From assembly GCA_012837385.1 (NCBI GenBank), contig DURH01000005.1:1-64000 (forward strand): a stretch of DNA of 64,000 bases, given 5' to 3'. Below are positions 42,087 to 49,796 of this stretch, piece after piece. Numbering within the stretch: position 1 is the stretch's first letter; every line of letters begins with the position of its first letter. A program made the position numbers and the translations under genes. Under the pieces are notes generated by a model, which had not been told where the DNA came from, ran no database searches, and saw only the letters and a list, made by a program, of their open reading frames with translations. Origin of the DNA: Bacillota bacterium (GTDB lineage Bacteria > Bacillota > Limnochordia > Darwinibacteriales > Darwinibacteriaceae).

Positions 42087-43760
42087 TTATTCAACCGAGA
42101 CAATATAGTAGTAGAGCGGTTGTCCACCGGAGTGCACTTCCACTTCACAATCGGGATACTCGGCACTGATCAGCTCATCTAGTTCATCAGCTGCTTCAGG
42201 CTCTAAATCCGCGCCATAGTAGATGCTGATCACCGAAGAATCCTCATCCACCATTTTCCTGATCAGATCCTGGGCCACACCTGTTGGGGTGGCTCCTACC
42301 ACTGCAATTTTGCCTTCCGCCAGCCCGATAATGTCTCTCTCCTCGATGTGGAGATCACCAGCAACTGTGGAACGCACTGCGTAGGTGACCTCGCCCGTCT
42401 TCACTTCCCGCATGCCTTCTTCCATGGCAGCCAGATTGTCCTCAAGAGAGTCCTCAGCCACGAAGTACATCAAGGCACTGATGCCCTGGGGAACAGAACG
42501 GGTAGGCACAACCCCCACCTGCTTCTCCGTTAACTCCTTGGCCTGCTGAGCAGAGAAAATAACATTCTTATTGTTGGGAAGAATAATTACCGATTCTGCG
42601 TTAACGCTGTTCACAGCCTTGACTAAGTCCTCGGTGCTGGGATTCATAGTCTGGCCTCCAGCCACAACATAGTCCACTCCCAGGCTCCTGAAAATCTCCG
42701 CCAGACCGTCACCAGAAACCACAGACACCACCCCAATGGGTTTGGGGTTGCCCCTCACTTGATCTGTTGGGAAATCCACCACGTTAGTGCCTGTACTGAA
42801 ATCTAGGTGGTGGTTCTCTTCGTGGGAGGCAAACTCTTGATTCTGCAGCTTCATGTTATCAATGGCAATTTCAGTCAAATCGCCGAACTGACCGCAAAAC
42901 TCCAGCACCTGGCCTGGATGAGCGGTGTGAATATGCACTTTGACCACATCAAGATCGCCCACCACAATCAAAGACTCACCCTGGGGTTCCAGCTCCCTGC
43001 GGACATGCTGTGTATCGATACCAGTGCCCAAAATGATGAACTCTGTGCAGTACTTGTTTACCGACACCACTTCATCTAACTGAGGAGCTGCCTGTGCAGT
43101 CTGCACCGCAACCTGCTGCGCCAAGAGCTGTTCTAGCTCCTCTGGCGTGGCGGTGAGCCCAGCTAGAAAACCTTCAAAAATAACTAAAAGGCCCTGCCCA
43201 CCTGCGTCCACCACCCCAGCCTGCTTCAGAACAGGCAGAATATTGGGGGTGTCTGCCAGAGCAGTGCGTGCGCCCTCCAAAGCGGCCTTTAGCACTCCTT
43301 CCGCATTTGCCTCTGCTTCACTGGCCGCCGCTGCATATTCCGCGGCCACCCGGCCCACCGTGAGCATGGTCCCTTCCACCGGCTTCATAACCGCCCGGTA
43401 GGTAGTCTGGGATGCAGTGACAAAGGCGTGGGCCAAGTCTTCTCCTGTGATCCCGTCTTGGACATGGGCTAACCCGTCTGAGAAACCACGAAAGAACTGG
43501 GAGAGGATAACTCCGCTGTTACCCCTGGCCCCCATGAGCGAGCCCCTGGCTAAAAGCGAAGCCAAGCGGTTGACCTCAACACTCCCTGTCATCTCCAATT
43601 CCTTAATTGCGGCATTCAGGGTGAGGGACATGTTTGTTCCCGTATCACCGTCGGGCACAGGAAAAACGTTCAGTGCATTCACTGTATCCTTCTGCTGGTC
43701 CAAGTGGCGGGCTGCCGCCAGCAGCATGTTTTTAAACGTTAAACCAGTAATCACGTCCAA
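42087..43760 (-). CDS. fakA: fatty acid kinase FakA / DAK2 domain protein (YloV)
   Basis: 557 residues from TTG at 43760, with GGAGGA 5-6 nt upstream. N-terminal Dak2-type kinase domain (about 1-200: LNVFPVPDGDTGTNMSLTL with Mg-binding Asp residues; ARGNSGVILSQFFRG), a middle domain, and a C-terminal DegV-like EDD domain. FakA phosphorylates FakB-bound fatty acids. It follows the Asp23 gene, as yloU-yloV in Bacillus. Confidence 0.95.
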   Translation of the reverse strand: MDVITGLTFKNMLLAAARHLDQQKDTVNALNVFPVPDGDTGTNMSLTLNAAIKELEMTGSVEVNRLASLLARGSLMGARGNSGVILSQFFRGFSDGLAHVQDGITGEDLAHAFVTASQTTYRAVMKPVEGTMLTVGRVAAEYAAAASEAEANAEGVLKAALEGARTALADTPNILPVLKQAGVVDAGGQGLLVIFEGFLAGLTATPEELEQLLAQQVAVQTAQAAPQLDEVVSVNKYCTEFIILGTGIDTQHVRRELEPQGESLIVVGDLDVVKVHIHTAHPGQVLEFCGQFGDLTEIAIDNMKLQNQEFASHEENHHLDFSTGTNVVDFPTDQVRGNPKPIGVVSVVSGDGLAEIFRSLGVDYVVAGGQTMNPSTEDLVKAVNSVNAESVIILPNNKNVIFSAQQAKELTEKQVGVVPTRSVPQGISALMYFVAEDSLEDNLAAMEEGMREVKTGEVTYAVRSTVAGDLHIEERDIIGLAEGKIAVVGATPTGVAQDLIRKMVDEDSSVISIYYGADLEPEAADELDELISAEYPDCEVEVHSGGQPLYYYIVSVE

Positions 43761-43774
43761 ACTAGTTCCTCCGA

Positions 43775-44143
43775 TCACTTTCTCTTTGGGCGGGTTACCC
43801 GCACACTCTGGACCTTGACATTTACCCGGTCCACTTTCAGCCCAACCATGGTCTCCACGGCATACTTAACCCGCTCCTGCACATTCCTGGCTACTTCCGA
43901 AATCTTGACACCGTACTCTACAACGATGTAGAGTTGAATGCTGATGCTGTCTTCTCCGAATTGTATGTCTACGCCTCGCTCGAAGTTCTCCCGGCGAAGC
44001 AAGTCTGATAGCCCTTCCTGGATATTTCGCGGGGCCATGCCTACAAGGCCATAGCATTCCATCGCGGCCACACCCGAGATAGTGGCGATTACTCCTTCAT
44101 GAATAGAAACCCTGCCATACTGGGCTTGAATCTCTTGGGCCAC
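43775..44143 (-). CDS. Asp23/Gls24 family envelope stress protein (YloU)
   Basis: 122 residues. GRVSIHEGVIATISGVAAMECYG opening and SIQLYIVVEYGVKISEVA are typical of the Asp23 family. The C-terminus is basic (VRVTRPKRK). Starts with GTG after a GGGGG-type ribosome-binding site, and is driven by the promoter at 44199-44227. The role is envelope-associated but not precisely known; it is always linked to fakA. Confidence 0.95.
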   Translation of the reverse strand: MAQEIQAQYGRVSIHEGVIATISGVAAMECYGLVGMAPRNIQEGLSDLLRRENFERGVDIQFGEDSISIQLYIVVEYGVKISEVARNVQERVKYAVETMVGLKVDRVNVKVQSVRVTRPKRK

Positions 44144-44198
44144 AATTGTCCCCCTCTCTCAAAAACATTACCAAATTGGTCCATTGACTATCATACCT

Positions 44199-44227
44199 AT
44201 TCTACCCATTTGCCCCATGGTTGTAAA
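44199..44227 (-). promoter_or_regulatory. sigma-A promoter for asp23-fakA-degV
   Basis: Minus strand TTTACA (44222-44227), 17-nt spacer, TAGAAT (44199-44204), about 55 nt before the asp23 start. Confidence 0.7.
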
Positions 44228-44262
44228 GGATTTTATCTTGGCGCCGATTTCCCCATTTCACC

Positions 44263-44291
44263 TTGCATTTAAAAAACGCCTGTGCTACAAT
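44263..44291 (+). promoter_or_regulatory. sigma-A promoter for rpmB
   Basis: Plus strand TTGCAT, 17 nt, TACAAT, about 55 nt before rpmB, back to back with the asp23 promoter. Confidence 0.75.
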
Positions 44292-44345
44292 TAATAGCGT
44301 TATCGAAATCTTGCGTATTGAATTCGTTCAAAGGGGGTAAGAAAC

Positions 44346-44537
44346 ATGGCCAGAAGGTGCATTGTCTGCGACAAAGGTACGGTAACCGGCAACTTGAGAA
44401 GCCACGCTGAAAACAAGAATCGGCGCACTTGGAAGCCTAATTTGCAGAAAGCTCGCATTATGATCCAAGGCAGCCCAAAAAGGGCTTATGTATGCACTAG
44501 GTGTCTGAAGAGCGGAAGAGTAGAAAGAGCTCTATAA
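44346..44537 (+). CDS. rpmB: 50S ribosomal protein L28
   Basis: 63 residues. MARRCIVCDKGTVTGN with a CxxC pair and C-terminal YVCTRCLKSGRV with a second pair: a zinc-binding form of L28. GGGGGTAAGAAAC precedes the ATG. Monocistronic: own promoter upstream and a perfect palindromic terminator downstream. In Bacillus the spoVM gene lies between rpmB and thiN; here only 56 nt separate them and no spoVM is present. Confidence 0.98.
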   Translation: MARRCIVCDKGTVTGNLRSHAENKNRRTWKPNLQKARIMIQGSPKRAYVCTRCLKSGRVERAL

Positions 44538-44564
44538 GGTCTTGCCCCTAAGCATATGAGTTTT

Positions 44565-44595
44565 ACCCCTAGGATATCCTAGGGGTGTTTTTTTT
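44565..44595 (+). terminator. Rho-independent terminator after rpmB
   Basis: ACCCCTAGGATATCCTAGGGGT, a perfect 22-nt palindrome (arms ACCCCTAGGAT/ATCCTAGGGGT), followed by G and eight T. It reaches the last bases of the convergent thiN gene. Confidence 0.9.
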
Positions 44596-45259
44596 ACCTC
44601 TCACACACCATTAAAAGCACCCCGGCCGTGCTGGACACTGAAATCTCTGGCTGCAGCGCTTCATTACTGATGCTGAAGGTGCTCCCTTTGTGCAGATCCT
44701 GGCCCTGCAGAGCATAGGCCAAGCCTCGGGTCTCCACTCCCTGTACAACAGGGGTGAGGGGAACTAAAGAGACATAACTGCCTGGCTGCACGGCTTTGGT
44801 GCAGCTGCCGGTAAATGCGGTGAGAACCTGCTTGCTGGTGATCAGCTCATTGGGTACGCCTAGGAGTGCCAGGCGATAGAGGAGCTCCACATTGCCCAGA
44901 GCATGGTCGATGCGGCTTCCCCACGCCCCCACCAGGGAGATGGACTCAGCCCCGGCCTCTAGAGCATAGTCCACCGCCAGCTCCACATCGGTCTGATCCT
45001 TTCGTACCGGCATCACCTGAAACAGCACTCCCTGCTCTTCCCAAAACTCCCGATCCTCCCTGGCCAAAGAATCTAGATCTCCCATGATCAGAGCCGGCCT
45101 CCAGCCCCAGCGCCTGGCCAGACTGCCGCCTCCATCAGCACAGATTATCAAAGCGTTTTCGAATTCCAGGGCAGGAGGAGGACTGGGCACATCCTCCCCG
45201 GCACCGAGAATAAACGCTCTTACCCTACCGCGGTTCAAAGACTTCCCCCGGCCTGCCAA
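44594..45259 (-). CDS. thiN: thiamine pyrophosphokinase
   Basis: 221 residues. ICADGGGSLARRWGWRPALIMGDLDSL contains the ADGGxxxL and GDxDS motifs; VRKDQTDVELAVDYAL and LVGAWGSRIDHALGNVEL complete the catalytic domain. Converts thiamine to thiamine diphosphate. The frame opens 35 nt inside thiT; a TTG at 45238, with GGGGGAAG just upstream, may be the true start. It is co-transcribed with thiT, under the TPP riboswitch. Confidence 0.95.
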   Translation of the reverse strand: MAGRGKSLNRGRVRAFILGAGEDVPSPPPALEFENALIICADGGGSLARRWGWRPALIMGDLDSLAREDREFWEEQGVLFQVMPVRKDQTDVELAVDYALEAGAESISLVGAWGSRIDHALGNVELLYRLALLGVPNELITSKQVLTAFTGSCTKAVQPGSYVSLVPLTPVVQGVETRGLAYALQGQDLHKGSTFSISNEALQPEISVSSTAGVLLMVCER

Positions 45260-45740
45260 GCATCAGGATGACTATGCCGGTGATTATGGCGCTGGGTACC
45301 AAGTACCACGCATTATAACTGAAAGAATAAGCCCATACAGAGCTCCCTTCTGGAGCATATGCCCCAAAAAAGGCCACACCTGAGACAGTGTGAATAAGCA
45401 GCCTGAAGAAGCTTCCTACTGCTACCCCTAACCATTTATTCCTCTTCAGCATGCCAAAGCCAGCACAACCGAGAACCATAAATGCGGCAGGGTAATCAAG
45501 GAAGACCTGGATGGGATGGACGAAATAGCCACCTAGCACCAGTTGGAGCAGGCCCAGTAACGCTCCGCCCAGTACCCCCGCTGCTCCCCCACGGCGGAAG
45601 GCCAGTACAAAGATGGGCAGCATCTCCAAGGAAACGCTGCCTCCCTGGGGCGCCCTGAACAACCGCAGTTCAGACAAAAGGAGCGCAGCTCCAACCAAGA
45701 CGGCGGTCTCCACCATAATTTGAATGTTCTTGTTTCGCAT
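45225..45740 (-). CDS. thiT: ECF-type thiamine transporter substrate-binding subunit ThiT
   Basis: 171 residues from ATG at 45740 with GGAGGTAGA 4-5 nt upstream. Six hydrophobic segments. GGSVSLEMLPIFVLAFRRGG, QLVLGGYFVHPIQVFLDYP and a Trp/Tyr-rich segment (SVWAYSFSYNAWYLVPSA) match ThiT. It works with a shared EcfA/A'/T module encoded elsewhere. The TPP riboswitch upstream confirms thiamine control. Confidence 0.93.
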   Translation of the reverse strand: MRNKNIQIMVETAVLVGAALLLSELRLFRAPQGGSVSLEMLPIFVLAFRRGGAAGVLGGALLGLLQLVLGGYFVHPIQVFLDYPAAFMVLGCAGFGMLKRNKWLGVAVGSFFRLLIHTVSGVAFFGAYAPEGSSVWAYSFSYNAWYLVPSAIITGIVILMLGRPGEVFEPR

Positions 45741-45789
45741 CAACTCTACCTCCTGAACTTCCGATCTCCTTCCGCATCTGGCACTAACC

Positions 45790-45822
45790 AAAAAAGACAT
45801 GGATCAAGAAGCGGTCCATGTC
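45790..45822 (-). terminator. riboswitch-linked intrinsic terminator upstream of thiT
   Basis: Minus strand GACATGGA, 11-nt loop, TCCATGTC, then six T. The loop contains CCGCTT, complementary to AAGCGG at the 3' side of the aptamer P1 stem, so aptamer folding and terminator formation can be coupled. Confidence 0.85.
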
Positions 45823-45830
45823 CTGAACTG

Positions 45831-45914
45831 CCGCTTCCCTACGCTGGAATTACCCAACAGGTTCTAAGGGTTCGGATGTAACATCCTGTCTCAGCTGCAC
45901 AGCACCCCTAGCGG
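45831..45914 (-). ncRNA. TPP riboswitch (THI element)
   Basis: Minus strand carries the conserved blocks CTAGGGGTGC, CAGCTGAGA, the GAACC segment and TGGGTAAT-TCCAGCGTAGGGA in correct order. Terminal CCGCT and AGCGG form P1. It precedes thiT-thiN with a downstream terminator, so thiamine diphosphate should switch off transcription of thiamine uptake and activation. Confidence 0.95.
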
Positions 45915-45923
45915 AAATGTATC

Positions 45924-45952
45924 GTTTTATGTCATAGTATTTCTGGTTCCAA
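45924..45952 (-). promoter_or_regulatory. probable promoter of the thiT leader
   Basis: Minus strand TTGGAA, 17 nt, TAAAAC. Hexamers are imperfect, but the predicted start (about 45917) falls just before the aptamer, the position expected. Confidence 0.45.
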
Positions 45953-45990
45953 GGAGAAATACCTGCTGGAAAAGGCAAATAGTCAAGGGG

Positions 45991-46019
45991 AAAGCATCCC
46001 GTGCGTACCAGGATGCTTT
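45991..46019. repeat. 9-bp inverted repeat downstream of the small ORF
   Basis: AAAGCATCC, 11-nt centre, GGATGCTTT. On the minus strand the right arm ends in TTT and is followed by CCCCTT; on the plus strand by CTTGCCCTT. It could be a weak terminator for the 39-residue ORF transcript. Confidence 0.5.
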
Positions 46020-46026
46020 CTTGCCC

Positions 46027-46146
46027 TTAACTGAGCGGAACAGGTTGATTGTCGTGCCCTTTTTTTACATCGCCGGCGAACGCGATGTGTTCCGTGCCCA
46101 GGGAGGTGATTTTGTGATGATCGTCGCCGCTATGGATTAGCGCCAC
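46027..46146 (-). CDS. candidate 39-residue His-rich small protein, unrecognised
   Basis: GTG at 46146, preceded by AAAGGAGGGTA, opens MALIHSGDDHHKITSLG and ends NQPVPLS before TAA. It has five His and several Asp in 39 residues, and no membrane segment. A near-perfect promoter lies 46 nt upstream and an inverted repeat follows. The ribosome-binding site is only about 3 nt from the GTG, which is short. It is not similar to SpoVM, which Bacillus encodes in this neighbourhood. It may be a real small protein or an RNA; coding is not proven. Confidence 0.4.
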   Translation of the reverse strand: MALIHSGDDHHKITSLGTEHIAFAGDVKKGHDNQPVPLS

Positions 46147-46191
46147 TACCCTCCTTTCTTTTTGCTGTCGAAGTCCGCTCAGTGTACAAAC

Positions 46192-46220
46192 ATATTACCG
46201 TGAATTATCTGACTTGTCAA
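46192..46220 (-). promoter_or_regulatory. strong sigma-A promoter between rpe and the small ORF
   Basis: Minus strand TTGACA (46215-46220), 17 nt, TAATAT (46192-46197). It follows the rpe terminator and would transcribe the small ORF and possibly continue to thiT. Confidence 0.8.
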
Positions 46221-46253
46221 GCCCTAATTTGGAATGTTAGATTACTTACTGGC

Positions 46254-46276
46254 AAAAAAAGGTAAGCAAGCTTACC
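46254..46276 (-). terminator. Rho-independent terminator after rpe
   Basis: Minus strand GGTAAGC, 2-nt loop, GCTTACC, then seven T, starting right after the rpe stop. It ends the long rlmN-to-rpe operon. Confidence 0.88.
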
Positions 46277-46277
46277 T

Positions 46278-46916
46278 TTATGCCCGGCGCATCTTTTCAA
46301 TGTACTCTGCAGGGTTGTCCGCTGTAAAGATGGCGGACCCAGCCACGAAGTTAGTGGCCCCAGCCTGAGCCAGAATCCCCACGTTTTCTGCAGTAACCCC
46401 TCCGTCTACCTGAATCTCAATGGAGGCACTGCCAATCAGTTCCCGGCAGTGCCTGATCTTATCAAGCATAGCGGGGATAAAGGCCTGTCCGCCAAATCCG
46501 GGGTTGACCGTCATAATCAAGATCAGATCCAAATCGTCCAGTACATACCTAAGCCCATCCAAGGGGGTATGGGGATTCAAGGATACCCCTGCCTTGCAGC
46601 CCAACTCCCTGATACGCCCTAGGGTGCGCTGGAGATGCACCACTGCTTCATAGTGTACAGTGATAAACTCCGGTTTTACTGCCGCAAAGGCCTCCAAGTA
46701 GCGGTCTGGTTTCTCAATCATCAAATGCACATCCAGGGGCAGATCACTGCAGCGGCTCACTGCTTCAATCACGGGAAGCCCGAAGCTGATGTTGGGCACA
46801 AAATTCCCGTCCATCACATCGAAGTGGAGCAGGTCGGCGCTGCTCACCTTGGCCAACTCATCACGAAGGGTGCAGAAATCGGCAGCTAGCATGGATGCAC
46901 TAATACGTCTATTCAC
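46278..46916 (-). CDS. rpe: ribulose-phosphate 3-epimerase
   Basis: 212 residues. TIM barrel of the pentose phosphate pathway interconverting ribulose-5-P and xylulose-5-P. ISASMLAADFCTL, LHFDVMDGNFVPNISFG, LDVHLMIEKPDRY, IMTVNPGFGGQAFIP and IQVDGGVTAENV are all present. Starts with GTG, AAAGGGG 8 nt upstream. Last gene of the operon, ends at a terminator. Confidence 0.98.
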   Translation of the reverse strand: MNRRISASMLAADFCTLRDELAKVSSADLLHFDVMDGNFVPNISFGLPVIEAVSRCSDLPLDVHLMIEKPDRYLEAFAAVKPEFITVHYEAVVHLQRTLGRIRELGCKAGVSLNPHTPLDGLRYVLDDLDLILIMTVNPGFGGQAFIPAMLDKIRHCRELIGSASIEIQVDGGVTAENVGILAQAGATNFVAGSAIFTADNPAEYIEKMRRA

Positions 46917-46931
46917 TGTGTAGGCCCCTTT

Positions 46932-47792
46932 CTAGTAACATGGTAATACTTCTTGAAACAAGGTCAAATAATGCTCGTAGCGGCTGGGCGCTATCTTGCC
47001 CATCTCCAGGGCCTTTAGTACGGCGCAGCCAGGTTCCTGGCGGTGCAGGCACCCTCGGAACTGGCAGGCATCGCGATAGCGAGCGAATTCTGGGAAGGCA
47101 AACTGTAGTGTGTCCTCCTGGCCTGGTTCCAGATAGAGCTGGGAAAACCCTGGAGTGTCCGCCACATAACCCTGACCAAAGGGCAGCAGCTCCACACTCC
47201 GCGTAGTGTGCCTTCCCCTCTGGATCTTCTCACTCACCTGCCCCGTCTGCAGCTTCAGCTCTGGACTCAAGGCATTGAGGAGCGAAGATTTCCCCACACC
47301 CGAAGGGCCTGCCAGCACACTCACTTTGCCCTGCAGCACCTCCCGCAGCTCCTCCAAGCCTTGGGGCTGGACAGTGCTTGCGGTAATGGTGGGATAGGGA
47401 ATGGACGCGTAGAGGGCCTTGAGTTCTTGGGCACCCTGTGGATTCAAATCTGCCTTGTTCAGCACTACCACGCTGGCCAGATCCATGAGCTCCGCCTGAA
47501 CCAAAATGCGATCCAAAAGCAGCAGGTTAGGTTTGGGGTTCCGAACAGCGAAAACCACCAGCACTTGATCGATGTTGGCAATGGCTGGGCGGATCAGCTC
47601 ATTTCTGCGGGGGAGGACATCTTCTACAACACCTGTTCCTTCCCCACCCAGGGAGACCTTCACCCCATCGCCCACCAGCACCCGATCCATGGTAAGGCGC
47701 AATCGGCCCCGGAGGGTGCACCGCAGGCGCCCCTGCGGTGTCTCTACTTCATACATTCCGCCGATACCTTTGACGATAATCCCTTCCAGCAT
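46932..47792 (-). CDS. rsgA: ribosome small subunit-dependent GTPase RsgA
   Basis: 286 residues. OB-fold N-terminus (about 1-65), circularly permuted GTPase (VVLNKADLNP then LAGPSGVGKSSLLNAL, DTPGFSQL), and a C-terminal zinc motif (CQFRGCLHRQEPGC). RsgA checks late 30S maturation. It follows prkC by 3 nt; the prkC-rsgA-rpe order is as in Bacillus. Confidence 0.98.
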   Translation of the reverse strand: MLEGIIVKGIGGMYEVETPQGRLRCTLRGRLRLTMDRVLVGDGVKVSLGGEGTGVVEDVLPRRNELIRPAIANIDQVLVVFAVRNPKPNLLLLDRILVQAELMDLASVVVLNKADLNPQGAQELKALYASIPYPTITASTVQPQGLEELREVLQGKVSVLAGPSGVGKSSLLNALSPELKLQTGQVSEKIQRGRHTTRSVELLPFGQGYVADTPGFSQLYLEPGQEDTLQFAFPEFARYRDACQFRGCLHRQEPGCAVLKALEMGKIAPSRYEHYLTLFQEVLPCY

Positions 47793-47795
47793 AAC

Positions 47796-49778
47796 CTACT
47801 CCTGAAAAGCTCTATCGAGGAATTGACGTCCGCCTAAATACACTTGGAAACGGGCATCTTGACCCCGGCCCTGGATGGTGCGCACCACTCTGCTGCCTCC
47901 AGAATGGGTCTCCCGGTAAACCTCACGGGCTCCAAAGTCGTCGATCACCAGAATGACAATCTCCTGGCTGGGACCTGGAGGCACATCAATGGTCACCTCT
48001 TTGGTGCTCCACAAATTCTCATGCACCCATTGCGGCTCTTCGGGCTCGTCTGTCTCCACTGGTGTTGGCTCCTGAACCCTCGGCGTTGGGGCTCCCTGGG
48101 AGTAGACAAAGTCGATGGGCCAGCCCTCTTCCACCATGGTGCCAGGTGCAGGGTTCTGCTCGATTACCCTGCCAGCAGAGTAAATGGTGCTGTACTCCGG
48201 CCAGGAGTTGCCCAGGGGAAGTCCTAAGCTGCTCAGCTGCTGCTTCGCCCACTCAAAATCCTGCCCCCGGAAATCGGGCAGTGCGAAGGGCTGGGCCGCC
48301 TTGCTCAACGTCAAGCTCACAGCACTACCCTTTACCACGATCTCACCAGGTTCCGGCCACTGTTCCAGTACTATACCGGGCTTGGTTTCAGGATCATACA
48401 CTTCCTGATCTTCCCCTTCCACAAAACCAGCCTGGGTTAAAGCCACCTTAGCCTCGCGGAATGTGAGGCCCACAAAGGAGGGCATTTCCACTTCTTCAGG
48501 CCCCTTGCTCACCCGGACAGCTATCTCCCGCTGCTGCTTCACAGTGCGGCCTGCCAGGGGATCCTGACTGACAACATGATCTTCCGGAATCTCATTGTCG
48601 AAAATGTACTGATCAACTCGGTAGTTCAGATCTGCCTCCCTGAGCACCCGCATCGCTTCCATTTGATGGAGGCCCACAATGTCCGGCACTCGAACATCAT
48701 CAGGGAACAGGATCTCCGGGATGATTCTCACCGCTGCCAAGGCCAGGCCCCCAAGTACCAAAAGAATAACTAGGAAGATTAGTCCTTTAGACCTTTTGCG
48801 TGGTGCCTTGTCCTTTGCTTTATCCTTGGCCTTTTCCCTCTGCTTCTTTGTCGGCTTTTTCTTAGAGCGAGCCAAGCCCCGACCCCCTTTTCCAAACAAA
48901 TCTGCCGCGGGCAGCGGCATGGTTTCATCCACATCCTCCTGCGCTCCGGCTGTGGCTGCCAACCGGCGTTCTATTCTCTGAAAGACCCGCACTACTTCTT
49001 CGGCACTGGCTGGACGCTCCTTGGGATCCTTGCTCAAGAGCTTCAGCACCAAATCCTCCAGCTCGCCATCTAAATCGGGCCGGGCATTGCGCAGAGGCTC
49101 AGGGGTGTCCTGAATCTGCTGCAGAGCAATGGAAATCGCCGAGTCCCCCTGGAAAGGAGGATGACCGGTTATCATCTCATAGAGCACAATGCCCAGAGAG
49201 TACAGATCGCTGGCTGCCTGCACACTCACCCCTCGAGCTTGCTCTGGGGAAAAGTAGCGCACTGAGCCTAAAACCATCCCCGTCTGGGTCAGATTGGTGG
49301 CAGACATGGCCTGGGCGATCCCGAAGTCGGTAACCTTCACCCGCCCTTCCTCGGTAATGAGGATATTGTGTGGTTTAATGTCCCTATGGACGATCCCGTG
49401 GAAGTGCGCGTGATCCAAGGCCATAGCAATTTGCTTGCCCACACTGACGATAAACTCCTGAGGGAACTGGCCGTGTTCACGGATTAGATCGTGGAGGTTT
49501 CTGCCATGTACATATTCCATCACGATAAAATGGACATTGGCCGTCTCGCCAACGTCATAGATATTGACGATATTGGGGTGAGACAAACTCGCCGCAGAGC
49601 GGGCTTCGCGGCGGAAACGCTCGACAAATTGCTCATCGTCGGCAAACTGCGCGCGCAGGAGCTTCACTGCCACAATTCGGCTGAGCAGATGGTCCTTGGC
49701 ACTGTAGACCAAGGCCATTCCCCCATCGCCCACTTTTTCTATAATTTCGTAGCGATTGGCTAGCGTTTCTCCAATCAT
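47796..49778 (-). CDS. prkC: Ser/Thr protein kinase with PASTA domains (PrkC/PknB)
   Basis: 660 residues. Kinase domain about 10-270 (GDGGMALVY, VAVKLL, HGIVHRDIKPHNILI, VTDFGIA), basic juxtamembrane region, one membrane segment (about 335-355), and three PASTA repeats (about 368-570). These bind muropeptides or lipid II. An extra C-terminal extracellular domain of about 90 residues (after a Pro/Thr/Glu linker) follows. PrkC with the PP2C partner encoded nearby controls growth, division and spore germination. Starts with ATG. Confidence 0.96.
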   Translation of the reverse strand: MIGETLANRYEIIEKVGDGGMALVYSAKDHLLSRIVAVKLLRAQFADDEQFVERFRREARSAASLSHPNIVNIYDVGETANVHFIVMEYVHGRNLHDLIREHGQFPQEFIVSVGKQIAMALDHAHFHGIVHRDIKPHNILITEEGRVKVTDFGIAQAMSATNLTQTGMVLGSVRYFSPEQARGVSVQAASDLYSLGIVLYEMITGHPPFQGDSAISIALQQIQDTPEPLRNARPDLDGELEDLVLKLLSKDPKERPASAEEVVRVFQRIERRLAATAGAQEDVDETMPLPAADLFGKGGRGLARSKKKPTKKQREKAKDKAKDKAPRKRSKGLIFLVILLVLGGLALAAVRIIPEILFPDDVRVPDIVGLHQMEAMRVLREADLNYRVDQYIFDNEIPEDHVVSQDPLAGRTVKQQREIAVRVSKGPEEVEMPSFVGLTFREAKVALTQAGFVEGEDQEVYDPETKPGIVLEQWPEPGEIVVKGSAVSLTLSKAAQPFALPDFRGQDFEWAKQQLSSLGLPLGNSWPEYSTIYSAGRVIEQNPAPGTMVEEGWPIDFVYSQGAPTPRVQEPTPVETDEPEEPQWVHENLWSTKEVTIDVPPGPSQEIVILVIDDFGAREVYRETHSGGSRVVRTIQGRGQDARFQVYLGGRQFLDRAFQE

Positions 49779-49796
49779 TCTCTCACCCTCTATGCC

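Noticed and set aside
44538-44594. Possible spoVM between rpmB and thiN as in Bacillus
   Set aside because: The 56-nt gap is filled by the terminator and holds no SpoVM-like frame.
46110-46140. Plus-strand GGGAGGTGA followed by ATG and MIVAAMD, reminiscent of a dihydrofolate reductase start
   Set aside because: Only seven codons before a stop, no further match downstream, and it lies antisense to the small ORF; probably chance.
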